A DNA stretch of 64,000 bases from the NCBI GenBank assembly GCA_006954405.1, contig LVVQ01000001.1, forward strand, positions 496,001 to 560,000, written 5' to 3'. The stretch comes from Candidatus Methanarcanum hacksteinii. GTDB taxonomy: Archaea; Thermoplasmatota; Thermoplasmata; Methanomassiliicoccales; Methanomethylophilaceae. A program made the position numbers and the translations under genes. Below are positions 38,635 through 47,700 of this stretch, one piece after another. Positions within the stretch are counted from its first letter, which is position 1, and each line of letters starts with the position of its first letter. The notes beneath the pieces are model-generated. The model ran no database searches. It was not told the origin of the DNA and saw only the letters and a program-made list of their open reading frames with translations.

Positions 38635-39269
38635 TGCAGATATTGAAGTGCAATGATCAATTGGATCAAGAAACATTGAAGAACATCGGTATTGCGGCTG
38701 AAGCTATCAAGGACGGAAAGCTTGTCGTATATCCTACAGAGACAGTATATGGTATAGCTGCAGACATCTTTAACCAAAAAGCGATCAAGGATCTCTACCT
38801 TGCAAAGAATAGGCCTTTCGATATGCCACTTTCAGTAGCAGTCGCAGATAAGGAGATGGTTCAGAATATCGCTGTGATGACAAAGAAGGTCGAGAAGCTC
38901 ATTGATGCATTCCTTCCTGGTCCACTTACGATCATCACGAAGAAAGATTCCTCTGTATCAGACATCATCACATCCATGTCGCAGAAGGTCGGCATCCGTA
39001 TCCCTGACAACAAGGTCGCACTCGAGCTCATAAGACAGGCTGAGAGACCGATCATCGCAACATCTGCAAATCTCCACTCCCATCCTGATGCTGTCAACGT
39101 CCAGGATGCAGTCAGGGATTTTGGAGAGACTGTCCCGTACTATCTTGATTCTGGGGCATGCACGCTCGGTAAACCATCCACAATCGTTTGGATAATGGAT
39201 GATGAGGTTGAGATCATACGCCAAGGCGCAATCACGAAACAACAGATTGAGGGTGTTCTCAATGACTAG
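38631..39269 (+). CDS. sua5: L-threonylcarbamoyladenylate synthase (Sua5/YrdC type)
   Basis: The 212-residue protein has YPTETVYGIAAD, KNRPFDMPLSV, PGPLTIITKK, VGIRIPDN and PIIATSANLHSHPD, the YrdC-fold active site. It makes threonylcarbamoyl-AMP from threonine, bicarbonate and ATP for KEOPS-dependent t6A formation; Pcc1 is at 2809-3045. The extra C-terminal Sua5 domain is absent. It is the only complete gene in the window ending in TAG; reading through would add just five residues before a TGA. The last bases overlap the start of map. Confidence 0.92.
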   Translation: MMQILKCNDQLDQETLKNIGIAAEAIKDGKLVVYPTETVYGIAADIFNQKAIKDLYLAKNRPFDMPLSVAVADKEMVQNIAVMTKKVEKLIDAFLPGPLTIITKKDSSVSDIITSMSQKVGIRIPDNKVALELIRQAERPIIATSANLHSHPDAVNVQDAVRDFGETVPYYLDSGACTLGKPSTIVWIMDDEVEIIRQGAITKQQIEGVLND

Positions 39270-40164
39270 TCCTACAGATCTTGAGAAGATGCGTAGGGTG
39301 GGAAGAGTCTCGGCCAATGCCAGAGAAAAAGGCATGGCGATGGTCGATGAGGGCGTGAAGTTGTTCGATGTCGCTGAAGAGGTCGAAGGCTACATCAGAT
39401 CACAGGGAATGAAGTTAGCATTCCCATGTAACATCAGTGTCAACGAAGTAGCTGCACATTATACGCCCTCCGTCAATGACAAGACCAAGTTCGAGATCGG
39501 AGATGTCGTCAAGATCGATTGCGGTGCTCAATTGGACGGTTTCGTCGGTGACACTGCCGGTACGGTAGAGGTTGGAACAAGAAGGTTCACAGACCTCATC
39601 GATGCTGCGCGTGATGCAAGGGATACTGTAATGGAGTTCATTGGTGAAGGGGTACCGATCAACGAGATCGGTGTTGCAGTCGAAGGGACGATCAAGAATC
39701 ACGGATATGTGCCGATAAAGAACCTTTCCGGCCATCAGATCGAACCATACAACCTCCACGCAGGTCTTTCCATACCTAATTATGACAATGGCGACGATCA
39801 GCTTCTGAAGAGAGATATGGTCATCGCTTGCGAACCATTCGCAACGAATGGAGAGGGCCTTATCGATAATGGTAAACCAGGTAACATATGCCGCATAATC
39901 AGAGAGATACCGATCGCAGACCCTGCCCTTCAGGATTTCTTCAACTATCTGAAGGAGGAATTCGCGACATTCCCGTTCTGTGCACGCAGCTGTGACGATC
40001 CGAAAGCAGAACAGAAGATCAAATCACTGATCCGTCACGGTCTTGTATCCAGCTACGCCATCCTCATCGAAAAGAAGAAGGGTTGTGTCACTCAATTCGA
40101 ACACACAGTCCATATCGGCGAGGGAAGAGGAGAGGTGCTAACAATCTCAGATGGTGGTTTCTGA
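39262..40164 (+). CDS. map: type II methionine aminopeptidase
   Basis: The 300-residue protein opens MTSPTDLEKMRRVGRVSANAREKG and has the metal ligands in VVKIDCGAQLDGFVGDTAGTV, GHQIEPYNLH, CEPFATNGEG and TQFEHTVHIGEG. The insertion typical of type II enzymes is present, and the length suits archaeal MetAP2-like proteins. It removes initiator methionine from new proteins. The ATG at 39262 overlaps the end of sua5; an earlier in-frame start inside sua5 adds unrelated sequence. Confidence 0.95.
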   Translation: MTSPTDLEKMRRVGRVSANAREKGMAMVDEGVKLFDVAEEVEGYIRSQGMKLAFPCNISVNEVAAHYTPSVNDKTKFEIGDVVKIDCGAQLDGFVGDTAGTVEVGTRRFTDLIDAARDARDTVMEFIGEGVPINEIGVAVEGTIKNHGYVPIKNLSGHQIEPYNLHAGLSIPNYDNGDDQLLKRDMVIACEPFATNGEGLIDNGKPGNICRIIREIPIADPALQDFFNYLKEEFATFPFCARSCDDPKAEQKIKSLIRHGLVSSYAILIEKKKGCVTQFEHTVHIGEGRGEVLTISDGGF

Positions 40165-40216
40165 TCACCATCTCCCCATAATCTTTATTACCAACTTTAT
40201 TATCACAGTGAATAAG

Positions 40217-40301
40217 GCCGAAGTTGCCAAGCCTGGTCAAAGGCGACAGACTCAAGATCTGTTCTCGTAGGAGTTCGCCGGTTCGAATCCGGTCTTCGGC
40301 A
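40217..40301 (+). tRNA. tRNA-Leu (anticodon CAA)
   Basis: GCCGAAG and CTTCGGC form the acceptor stem with discriminator A. The anticodon loop CTCAAGA carries CAA (for UUG), the variable arm is long (about TCTCGTAGGAG), and the T loop is GTTCGAATC. CCA is not encoded, unlike the other three tRNAs in the window. Confidence 0.95.
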
Positions 40302-40415
40302 CTCATCATAAATCAAATAAAAAGTCGCAAGTCGCAGTCATCGTGCGTCCATCTATATCGGAGGTGCGTGGCTACTAATTCTAATCAAGATCAATGGATG
40401 AAACGGAGGTAGTAG

Positions 40416-41351
40416 ATGAGTTCCGCTCAAATCGAGATAGTTAATCTGAGGAAGGAATACAAGGATTTCGTAGCTGTTAACGATCTTACGTTATCGGTCA
40501 AGAAGAATAGTTTCACGGGCCTACTTGGGCCTAATGGCGCAGGGAAGAGTACGACATTGAAGATCTTGACGCATCTGATCAATGCAACATCTGGTAACGC
40601 ATACATCAATGGCATAGATGTGACATCGAACCCCAAGGATGCTTTGGAAGGGATAGGCACTGTCGTAGAGACACCTGAATTCTATTCGTATCTCACACCG
40701 ACACAGACTTTCCAATACATCGGAAGTATCTTTGGTATGAGGAAGGAGACGATCTCCGCAGAGACCTCAGAGATACTTGCGGACATGAGCATGTCCGAAT
40801 GGGCCGATAAGAAGATCGGAACATTCTCCAAAGGGATGAAACAGAGGATAGCGTTGGGTCTCGCATTGTTGAACGAGCCTACGGCGATCATCCTCGATGA
40901 ACCTACATCCGGTCTTGACCCTAGAGGTATGGCCGAGATGAGGAAGATCCTGAAGGATATCAGAGCTAAGAAGGATCTTACGATACTCACAAGTTCACAC
41001 ATGCTCCACGAGGTGAGTGATATGTGCGATCGCATAGCGATGATCAATCATGGCACACTGGTCAAGGAAGGCGATCTCAATGAATTGCTGGGATCCAATA
41101 ATGCGAGAATGATCACAGTGAAGACCGTAGGAGGTTTCGATGATGCCATGATATCGAAACTATCCGCACTCAGTAACGTATCCAACGTCATGACAAGCGG
41201 TAACGTCATCAAACTTTCATTCAAAGGCGATGATGAGGATCAATACCAATTGCTCTCGGAGATGAGCTCTCTCGGCATGAAGGTCTTTAGTTTCAATGAA
41301 GAGGATGCTCTCGAGACGATCTATCTCAACATGATCAAGGAGTCGAGGTGA
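40416..41351 (+). CDS. ABC transporter ATP-binding protein
   Basis: The 311-residue protein has LLGPNGAGKSTTL (Walker A), FSKGMKQRIALG (signature), AIILDEPTSGLD (Walker B) and SSHMLHEVSDMC (H loop). The DRA-type arrangement and the C-terminal 90-residue extension fit exporters of the ABC-2 class. Start preceded by GGAGGTAGTAG. It is followed 4 bases later by its permease. Substrate unknown. Confidence 0.93.
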   Translation: MSSAQIEIVNLRKEYKDFVAVNDLTLSVKKNSFTGLLGPNGAGKSTTLKILTHLINATSGNAYINGIDVTSNPKDALEGIGTVVETPEFYSYLTPTQTFQYIGSIFGMRKETISAETSEILADMSMSEWADKKIGTFSKGMKQRIALGLALLNEPTAIILDEPTSGLDPRGMAEMRKILKDIRAKKDLTILTSSHMLHEVSDMCDRIAMINHGTLVKEGDLNELLGSNNARMITVKTVGGFDDAMISKLSALSNVSNVMTSGNVIKLSFKGDDEDQYQLLSEMSSLGMKVFSFNEEDALETIYLNMIKESR

Positions 41352-41355
41352 TCAC

Positions 41356-42090
41356 ATGCCAGATAACAGTCTATGTAAGACAGGGATCATGGAGGATCTG
41401 CGCCAGGCATTGATAGTATCGAGGTACGAAGCTTTGAAGTTCCTAAGCGGTTATAAATTGTTGATCTTCGGCATAATAATGATAATATCATTGTTGCTGT
41501 TATCGATTGCCAACATCATATTCATGGACGATCCGACAGTGAACTCTGTGTATTCATCGTTCATATCATTCGTATCGTTGTTGGCGCTCCTTGGAGCAAC
41601 ACTGTTCACATCGACCACCCTATCATCAGAATTCGAGGAGAGGACAGCACTTGTTCTGTTCACGAAACCTATCAAGAAATCATCGATATTCCTTGGCAAG
41701 ATCCTCATAGCATTCGCTCTGAACGTGGCCATATTCGCTATATACTACATCGTGACGACATTGGTGGGACTGATCATAACGCATGATATCTCCATCGACT
41801 TATTGGCATCGTTCGGTTATCTCGTGACATACATATTCACATTGACAGGTATCGCCGTGATGTTCAGTTCGCTGATGAAGAAATCAAGTTCCGCATCGAT
41901 ACTCACGTTCGTATTCGTGTTGCTTGTGCCAAGCCTTATCCTCGCGGTGATAATGCTTGCTCAGGATAACATGAATGTCAACGATTATTGGTATTTCCTC
42001 GACAGTGCAGCTGCATCCATAACATACTCTGTCACAGGGGATGTCGTCAATGGACCAAGGGATGTGGCAACCATGTTCGTATGGGGCTGA
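41356..42090 (+). CDS. ABC-2 type permease, probably frameshifted near its C-terminus
   Basis: The 244-residue frame has about five clear transmembrane helices (near 33-55, 68-90, 117-141, 148-172, 180-205) and starts behind GAGGTGATC. It ends abruptly with VATMFVWG and a TGA at 42088-42090, inside what should be the last membrane helix. If the reading shifts by -1 at the GGGG run (42083-42086), it continues as LIPMIIAYRHFIKKEL and stops at 42135-42137, which looks like a normal ABC-2 C-terminus. This suggests a lost G by mutation, a sequencing error in the run, or programmed frameshifting. Confidence 0.85.
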   Translation: MPDNSLCKTGIMEDLRQALIVSRYEALKFLSGYKLLIFGIIMIISLLLLSIANIIFMDDPTVNSVYSSFISFVSLLALLGATLFTSTTLSSEFEERTALVLFTKPIKKSSIFLGKILIAFALNVAIFAIYYIVTTLVGLIITHDISIDLLASFGYLVTYIFTLTGIAVMFSSLMKKSSSASILTFVFVLLVPSLILAVIMLAQDNMNVNDYWYFLDSAAASITYSVTGDVVNGPRDVATMFVWG

Positions 42091-42170
42091 TCCCGATGAT
42101 CATAGCTTATCGCCATTTTATCAAAAAAGAACTGTGATCATTTGTTCCGGGGCTTCGGCCTCACCCCATC

Positions 42171-42326
42171 TTTATATATCATTATTGAATGCCAACCATG
42201 CCGTAAACTCGATGGCGTATTCAAGATATGCCGTACCGAGAGCACAGCACACGGTCTTTGTCGAGATACGTGAGGCATGATGCTTGGGTAATTCCCAAAA
42301 TAAGGAACATTTACGGAGGAAGAACA
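42171..42326 (+). promoter_or_regulatory. promoter and about 127-base leader of the S13-S4-S11-RpoD operon
   Basis: TTTATATA at 42171-42178 implies start near 42200. The remaining leader is long for this genome and includes a perfect hairpin TTGGG...CCCAA (42284-42298) and other possible pairings (ACCG with CGGT, ATGCC with GGCAT). GGAGGAAG precedes the S13 ATG. Such a leader suggests autoregulation by an encoded ribosomal protein. Confidence 0.5.
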
Positions 42327-42803
42327 ATGGCAGACAAAAAGAATGCTAAACAGCAACAACAGGAAGATGAGGATTTCAACTTCATCGTCCGTATCGCTAA
42401 CAGTGATATCGATGGTCTGAAGAGGACTGTTATCGGTCTTCAGCAGATCAAAGGCGTTGGAAAGAGAGTAGCACAGATCGTTGTCAAGAAAGCAGGCGTA
42501 GATCCCGCAGTCAAGATCGGTTCACTCTCGGATGAGGATGTTAAGAAGCTCGAGCAGTTTGTAACGACATATGTCGAGTACGCACCCGAGTGGGCGATCA
42601 ACAGGCAGCTCGACTACGAGACGGGAGCAGACATGCACCTTATCGGTAACGAGCTCGAGCTCACAAGGAAAGACGATATCAACAGGATGAAGATGATCCG
42701 TTGCTACCGCGGTATCAGGCACGAGACCCACCACAAGGTAAGGGGTCAGAGGACAAGGTCCAACGGACGCCACGGACTGACAATGGGTGTCAGCAAGAAA
42801 TGA
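42327..42803 (+). CDS. rps13: small-subunit ribosomal protein S13
   Basis: The 158-residue protein starts MADKKNAKQQQQEDEDFNFIVRIANSDIDG and has the S13 helix-turn and basic tail with HHKVRGQRTRSNGRHGLTMGV. It sits in the head of the small subunit beside the P-site tRNA. A longer in-frame start at 42228 would include unrelated sequence and lies in the predicted leader; GGAGGAAG before 42327 supports that ATG. First gene of an alpha-like operon. Confidence 0.95.
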   Translation: MADKKNAKQQQQEDEDFNFIVRIANSDIDGLKRTVIGLQQIKGVGKRVAQIVVKKAGVDPAVKIGSLSDEDVKKLEQFVTTYVEYAPEWAINRQLDYETGADMHLIGNELELTRKDDINRMKMIRCYRGIRHETHHKVRGQRTRSNGRHGLTMGVSKK

Positions 42804-42816
42804 GTGAGGCGGTAAC

Positions 42817-43482
42817 ATGGGAGATCCTAAATTTTCACGCAGGTCATATGATACACCTTCACACCCTTGGCAGGGTGAGAGGATCAAAGCTGAGGTCGTT
42901 CTCGTAAACCAGTACGGTCTCAAGAACAAGACAGAGGTCTGGAAGGCACAGTCCGTCCTTAGGAACTTCAGGAAGCAGTCCAGGGAACTTCAGGCACGTC
43001 TCAGAAGCGGTGATGCACAGGCAAAGATCGAGGCAGATGCACTTCTCAACAAGTGCTCAAAGATCGGAGTCCTCCCTGTAGAGGGTGCAACACTCAACGA
43101 CATCCTTACGCTCTCAGAGGAGAACATCCTCTCACGCAGGCTTCAGACACTCGTCTTCGAGAAGGGAATGGCAAGCACTGTAGGTCAGGCAAGGCAGATG
43201 ATCGTCCACGGACACATCTTCATGAACGGCCACAGGGTAACGATCCCCGGATACATCGTCACAAGGTATGAGGAGTCATCCATCATGTATGATCCCGCAT
43301 CACCCTTCAACGATGAGATGCACCCGATGAGGATCTCTGCAGAGCAGGCAGCTGCAAACGCAGAGCTCAAAGCATCCAAGGAAGCAGAGGAAGCAGCCAA
43401 GAAGGCAGCAGAAGCAAGAGCAGATGCAGAGGAAGCAGGAATCACAGCCGACGATGCAGCTAACCAGGAAGGTGACCACTGA
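42817..43482 (+). CDS. rps4: small-subunit ribosomal protein S4
   Basis: The 221-residue protein has MGDPKFSRRSYDTPSHPWQGERIKAE, the archaeal S4 start, and an S4 RNA-binding fold (RRLQTLVFEKGMASTVGQARQMIVHGHIFMNG). After about residue 170 it carries an Ala/Glu/Lys-rich tail (EAEEAAKKAAEARADAEEA) beyond the family core. S4 binds 16S rRNA early in assembly and is an autoregulator in bacteria. It overlaps S11 by one base. Confidence 0.96.
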   Translation: MGDPKFSRRSYDTPSHPWQGERIKAEVVLVNQYGLKNKTEVWKAQSVLRNFRKQSRELQARLRSGDAQAKIEADALLNKCSKIGVLPVEGATLNDILTLSEENILSRRLQTLVFEKGMASTVGQARQMIVHGHIFMNGHRVTIPGYIVTRYEESSIMYDPASPFNDEMHPMRISAEQAAANAELKASKEAEEAAKKAAEARADAEEAGITADDAANQEGDH

Positions 43483-43868
43483 TGACAGCAAAATGGGGTA
43501 TCGCTAACATTTATGCAAGTTACAACAATGTGATGATCACACTCACAGACATCACCGGAGCAGAGACGATTACGAAAGCAACAGGCGGAATGGTCGTCAA
43601 GACAGCAAAGGATGAGTCATCACCCTACGCAGCACAGAAAGCAGCCGAGAAGGTCGCAGATGTTGCAAAGGAGAAGGAGTTCGTTGGAATTCACGTTAAG
43701 GTACGTGCACCCGGAGGAAATGGTTCAACATCTCCTGGTCCTGGAGCACAGGCCGCAATCCGTGCACTCGCAAGGGCAGGTCTCAAGATCGGCCGTATCG
43801 AGGATGTCACACCCGTACCACACGATGGTACCAAGAAGAAAGGCGGACGCAGAGGACGCAGGGTCTGA
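43482..43868 (+). CDS. rps11: small-subunit ribosomal protein S11
   Basis: The 128-residue protein has WGIANIYASYNNVMITLTDITGAETI, KVRAPGGNGSTSPGPGAQAAIRALARAG and ends DGTKKKGGRRGRRV, the basic S11 tail. It lies on the platform of the small subunit near the E site. Same operon as S13, S4 and RpoD. Confidence 0.97.
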   Translation: MTAKWGIANIYASYNNVMITLTDITGAETITKATGGMVVKTAKDESSPYAAQKAAEKVADVAKEKEFVGIHVKVRAPGGNGSTSPGPGAQAAIRALARAGLKIGRIEDVTPVPHDGTKKKGGRRGRRV

Positions 43869-43880
43869 GGAGGCCTGACC

Positions 43881-44708
43881 ATGGAAATCCAGATAGTCGA
43901 AATGGCTGAAAGGAAGTGTAAGTTCATCCTTAAAAACTCGTCTCCAGCCATGGCGAATGCTCTTAGGAGGACCATGCTTACCGACATTCCAAAGATGGCG
44001 ATCGACAAGGTGGAATTCCACCTTGGTCCCATCGATGTCGACGGCAGGGAGTTCGAGAGTATGACGCCCCTGTTCGATGAGATCATCGCACACAGACTTG
44101 GTATGGTCCCTGTCCCTACGACAGACATGTTCAACTTCAAGGATGAATGTGTCTGCGGAGGAGAGGGATGTCCGAGCTGTGAGATCATGTACAGTCTCAA
44201 CAAGAATGGACCGTGCACTGTTCTCTCAGGTGATCTGCAGCCTCTTGGCAGCCAAGATCTCAAAGTCAAGGATGAAGAGATCCCGATCGTGGATCTCGCA
44301 GATGGTCAGTCGATTCTCATCTACGCACATGCTGTGATGGGAACCGCAAGGAAGCACGTCAAGTGGCAGGTCGCTAACGGTGTTGGATACAGCTACAGGC
44401 CTATCATCACCATCGATGGCGATGTAGATTCGCCTGAGGAGATTGCCGAGGCATGTCCGAAGAAGGTCTTCGATGTCATGGACGGAAAGCTTGTCGTAGC
44501 ACGCAGCGATGACTGTTCTCTTTGCATGACATGTGTCGAGAACTTTAGCAAAGGCGACGGACCCATAAGTGTCGTCGGTGATGAGAACAACTTCGTTTTC
44601 AAATTCGAGACGGACGGCTCACTCACAGCTGAACAGGTCCTTGACAAAGCAGTTGAGATCCTTAGCAAAGAAACGAAGGATTTCGCGTCACAGGTTGCAT
44701 CCTTGTGA
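43881..44708 (+). CDS. rpoD: DNA-directed RNA polymerase subunit D, with Fe-S cysteines
   Basis: The 275-residue protein has KFILKNSSPAMANALRRTMLTDIPKMAID, the RpoA/Rpb3 dimerisation signature, and a cysteine-bearing insertion domain: CVCGGEGCPSC (about 91-101), EACPKK and DDCSLCMTCVENF. These fit at least one ferredoxin-like [4Fe-4S] cluster, as in other archaeal D subunits. RpoD pairs with RpoL to nucleate RNA polymerase assembly; RpoP is at 3054-3185. Last gene of the operon, ending at a strong hairpin. Confidence 0.96.
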   Translation: MEIQIVEMAERKCKFILKNSSPAMANALRRTMLTDIPKMAIDKVEFHLGPIDVDGREFESMTPLFDEIIAHRLGMVPVPTTDMFNFKDECVCGGEGCPSCEIMYSLNKNGPCTVLSGDLQPLGSQDLKVKDEEIPIVDLADGQSILIYAHAVMGTARKHVKWQVANGVGYSYRPIITIDGDVDSPEEIAEACPKKVFDVMDGKLVVARSDDCSLCMTCVENFSKGDGPISVVGDENNFVFKFETDGSLTAEQVLDKAVEILSKETKDFASQVASL

Positions 44709-44715
44709 ATAAACC

Positions 44716-44736
44716 AAGAGGGCTTCATGCCCTCTT
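44716..44736 (+). terminator. hairpin after rpoD
   Basis: AAGAGGGC and GCCCTCTT form a perfect 8-bp stem with loop TTCAT, followed by an A/T-rich run. It lies between the convergent rpoD and polC genes and could work in both directions. Confidence 0.65.
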
Positions 44737-44753
44737 ATTTATATTCTCTAGAA

Positions 44754-47700
44754 TCAGAAGAAGTCTGATAATTTACACTTCTTCACTTTATCGTTGTTGA
44801 AGAGGGAATCCATGCTTATGGATAGGATCTCGACCCTTTCTCTCGTATAATCGGACATACCATACTTCTCGCAGACATCCTGTGATACACCCAGATATTT
44901 CCTTACGCTCTTCTCATGGACGGTGAGGTTCAGATCATGTCCGCAATTGGTGCAGATGCCACTGAGAGGTATCCTTCTGTATTTGGAGTTGCAATTGGTG
45001 CATCTGAACGTCTGAGCTGAGAAACTTCTGAGATTTCCTGCCATATCGGGCATGAAGTGCTTGTCTATGACCTTACTCGCTTCATCCTTCACATCAACAG
45101 CACGTAGTTTCTTACCGAGTTCCAACTGCGCGATCATCTTATCGCTCATGGTCTCCAACAGCGTATACGCCGATTTGTACGGACCTTCATTGATGTCATA
45201 CGTATCATGCGTGAAACCGAATCCTTCGTATTGCAGATTGGTGCCTATGCGACCTCCGACGAGATCCATCAGTTTTTCCACATCCTTGGCATCCTTCAAT
45301 TGCATCGCAGCTTCATACAATTCTATTGGATATTCCCTCAGACAATCGACGTTGTGTGCCTCCTTGTCGATCTCATTCGGATCCAACCTCGTAGTGAGAA
45401 CGAGAGGTGTATCCATGAGTCCGCCTCTGCTGCTCGGGATGTATACTTTCGAGAAGTTCAACAATCCATCCAACAGGAGCATGATACAATCCTCATCTCC
45501 GTCACAATTCCTTCTCTTCCCTGCGTGGAAGAACGGGTGTCCCATGCATCCGCTGGCCTTCGTATATCCGATGAGGCGACACAATATGCCTCCGGACGTG
45601 TGCGGCGCAAGACCCACTGTCATATGGCCTATCATGTCCGTCGGAGTCTCAACGTTATAGTATCTGGGCATCTTGTAGAATCTCTCAAGGAGATCATCCA
45701 CGAATGTCGCTACTTTGACAAGATGTGCTCCGCATTCCACATTGGGGATGACATCCTGTACCTTCAATTCGCATATCTGGTCGCCATCTGTAAGCGGCTC
45801 CCCATTCCAATCATGCGTGTATCCGAGTTGATGCGCCTTCTCGATGGGAAGGCCGATCTCCCTCGGTTTGAAATGAGTTATCGGTATGTCGGTCATATCG
45901 AAACGAACAGTGCCGTCCTTGTAAGTGGTCAGATTGTTCCTCGCTCTGAGGATACCCTTCTCAAGAGGTTCGGGGGTCTTGATGATGGATGTGAAGTTCT
46001 CTATGGTCTTCACATCGTTTATGTCCTTCAATCCGAGATAATCCATGGCATCGCGGTATTCTTGTCTGATATCCACAGGAATGAGGGGTCTGTCGAACTT
46101 ATCCACATCTTTAGCATCAGGTGGTAGTTCGGTGTGCACATTGCATTTCCTGCACCATGAACGGAAGGTCTTCTCCCCGCATCTCGGGCATGTCCTCTCA
46201 GCATAATCGATCAACAGTCCATTCTTATTGGCCTTGATACCAACGGCCTTCAATTGGTCAGCCGTCATGAATCTAGCCTTATCTTGAGTGGACATAGCCT
46301 CCTTCAAGGATTTCTTGATGCATGGTGCATCGGTCACCGCGAACAATCCGTTGCCGAATGCAGAATTACCGCTGCTCCTGTCCTTTGCCTTCTCAGGCCT
46401 ACCCATCCTTGTACCGATCCTCGTGCGGGCCCTTGCACGCACCTCTATGCCCATGGCATTGCTGACCGCTGTAAGCGAATCCTCTCCGTCGAATGCACTT
46501 CTTTTGACGATCTTTCCATCTGCGATATCCAATCCGAGTCCGTAGATCAAAGGTATCGCATATCTTTCGATGATTATGTGTCCATCACGTACTTTGTGCA
46601 GTGCACCTAGGTCCTCCAACGTCCTCTTGTCAACAGATGCTTTGGGGATGCTCAGTTTACCGTCTGTGAAGGCACCGTTGTTAAGGATGTCGTTCCTCAA
46701 TCCCTTCAGTCTATCCACGTCGACATCGAACCAGAACAAGTTGTAATCGGGATGTAGTGGGACACCTAATGTCCTTGACATCTCGAGTGCGCGATCCCAT
46801 GTGGGGTGTTCCCAATCGTCTGGAAGATCCCCCTTCTTTTTCAATTCGAGTTTATGCCATTCGATAGGATAACCAGGCGGTACGAGGAAGTGGTTGTTCT
46901 CACAGAACTCGCCGAACGGTACGAGTATCTCCCCCGTATCGGTAATCTCGGCAATATCCTTCCTTACAGCCAAAGCCTCCTCTTTGGTGTTGCATTGGAC
47001 GAGGTCCCCATTCTTCAATACGACGATAGGTCCTTCCAACTTATCGCATGGTGTCACTACACACGCTTTACCTGGTCTCTCAATCTTCAATTGTGTTCCA
47101 AGAGCAGGGAACTCATCCAAGATGAACATACTTGCCGGCGAATAGGCCAATGATGCCAATCCTGATGTCCTTGCTCTTCCATATCTGAGTCTGAACGCTC
47201 CCACTCTTGAAGGATAGCCGAATATCGGACGTCCAGCGACTATATCCTTCAGATATTTATCCGCCGGTTTCAACACCCTGCCTTCGGTATTGGAGCTTGT
47301 GGATGTCCCTTTCCCTTTCAGATATTCGTCAAGGAATTCCCAACCTTCGAGTTTGAGTTTATCAACGTGCTTCTTGATCTTCGGGGCCTTTTGACAGAGT
47401 CCTTCTGCAACGACGAGACATGCTCCTCCTCTGACCCTGTTCGTATCCAATCTCGGCAGATCTCTGAATCCTGAGATCTCCATCTGTTCGGTCCCTTCAC
47501 CATCTATGCATATCGGACATTTCCCGACGATGAGTTGGATCTCCTTCGGCGATGGTGTGTATTGGAGGTGTTGACATTGTTTGTATAATGGGATCTCTTC
47601 GATGAAACGATTGATCTCTGCATCAGTTGGTATGTATTTTCCGATACCGACCTCTTGTCTGACGACATCGGCGATCAGAACGCTCATCGCCTGTGCGGTA

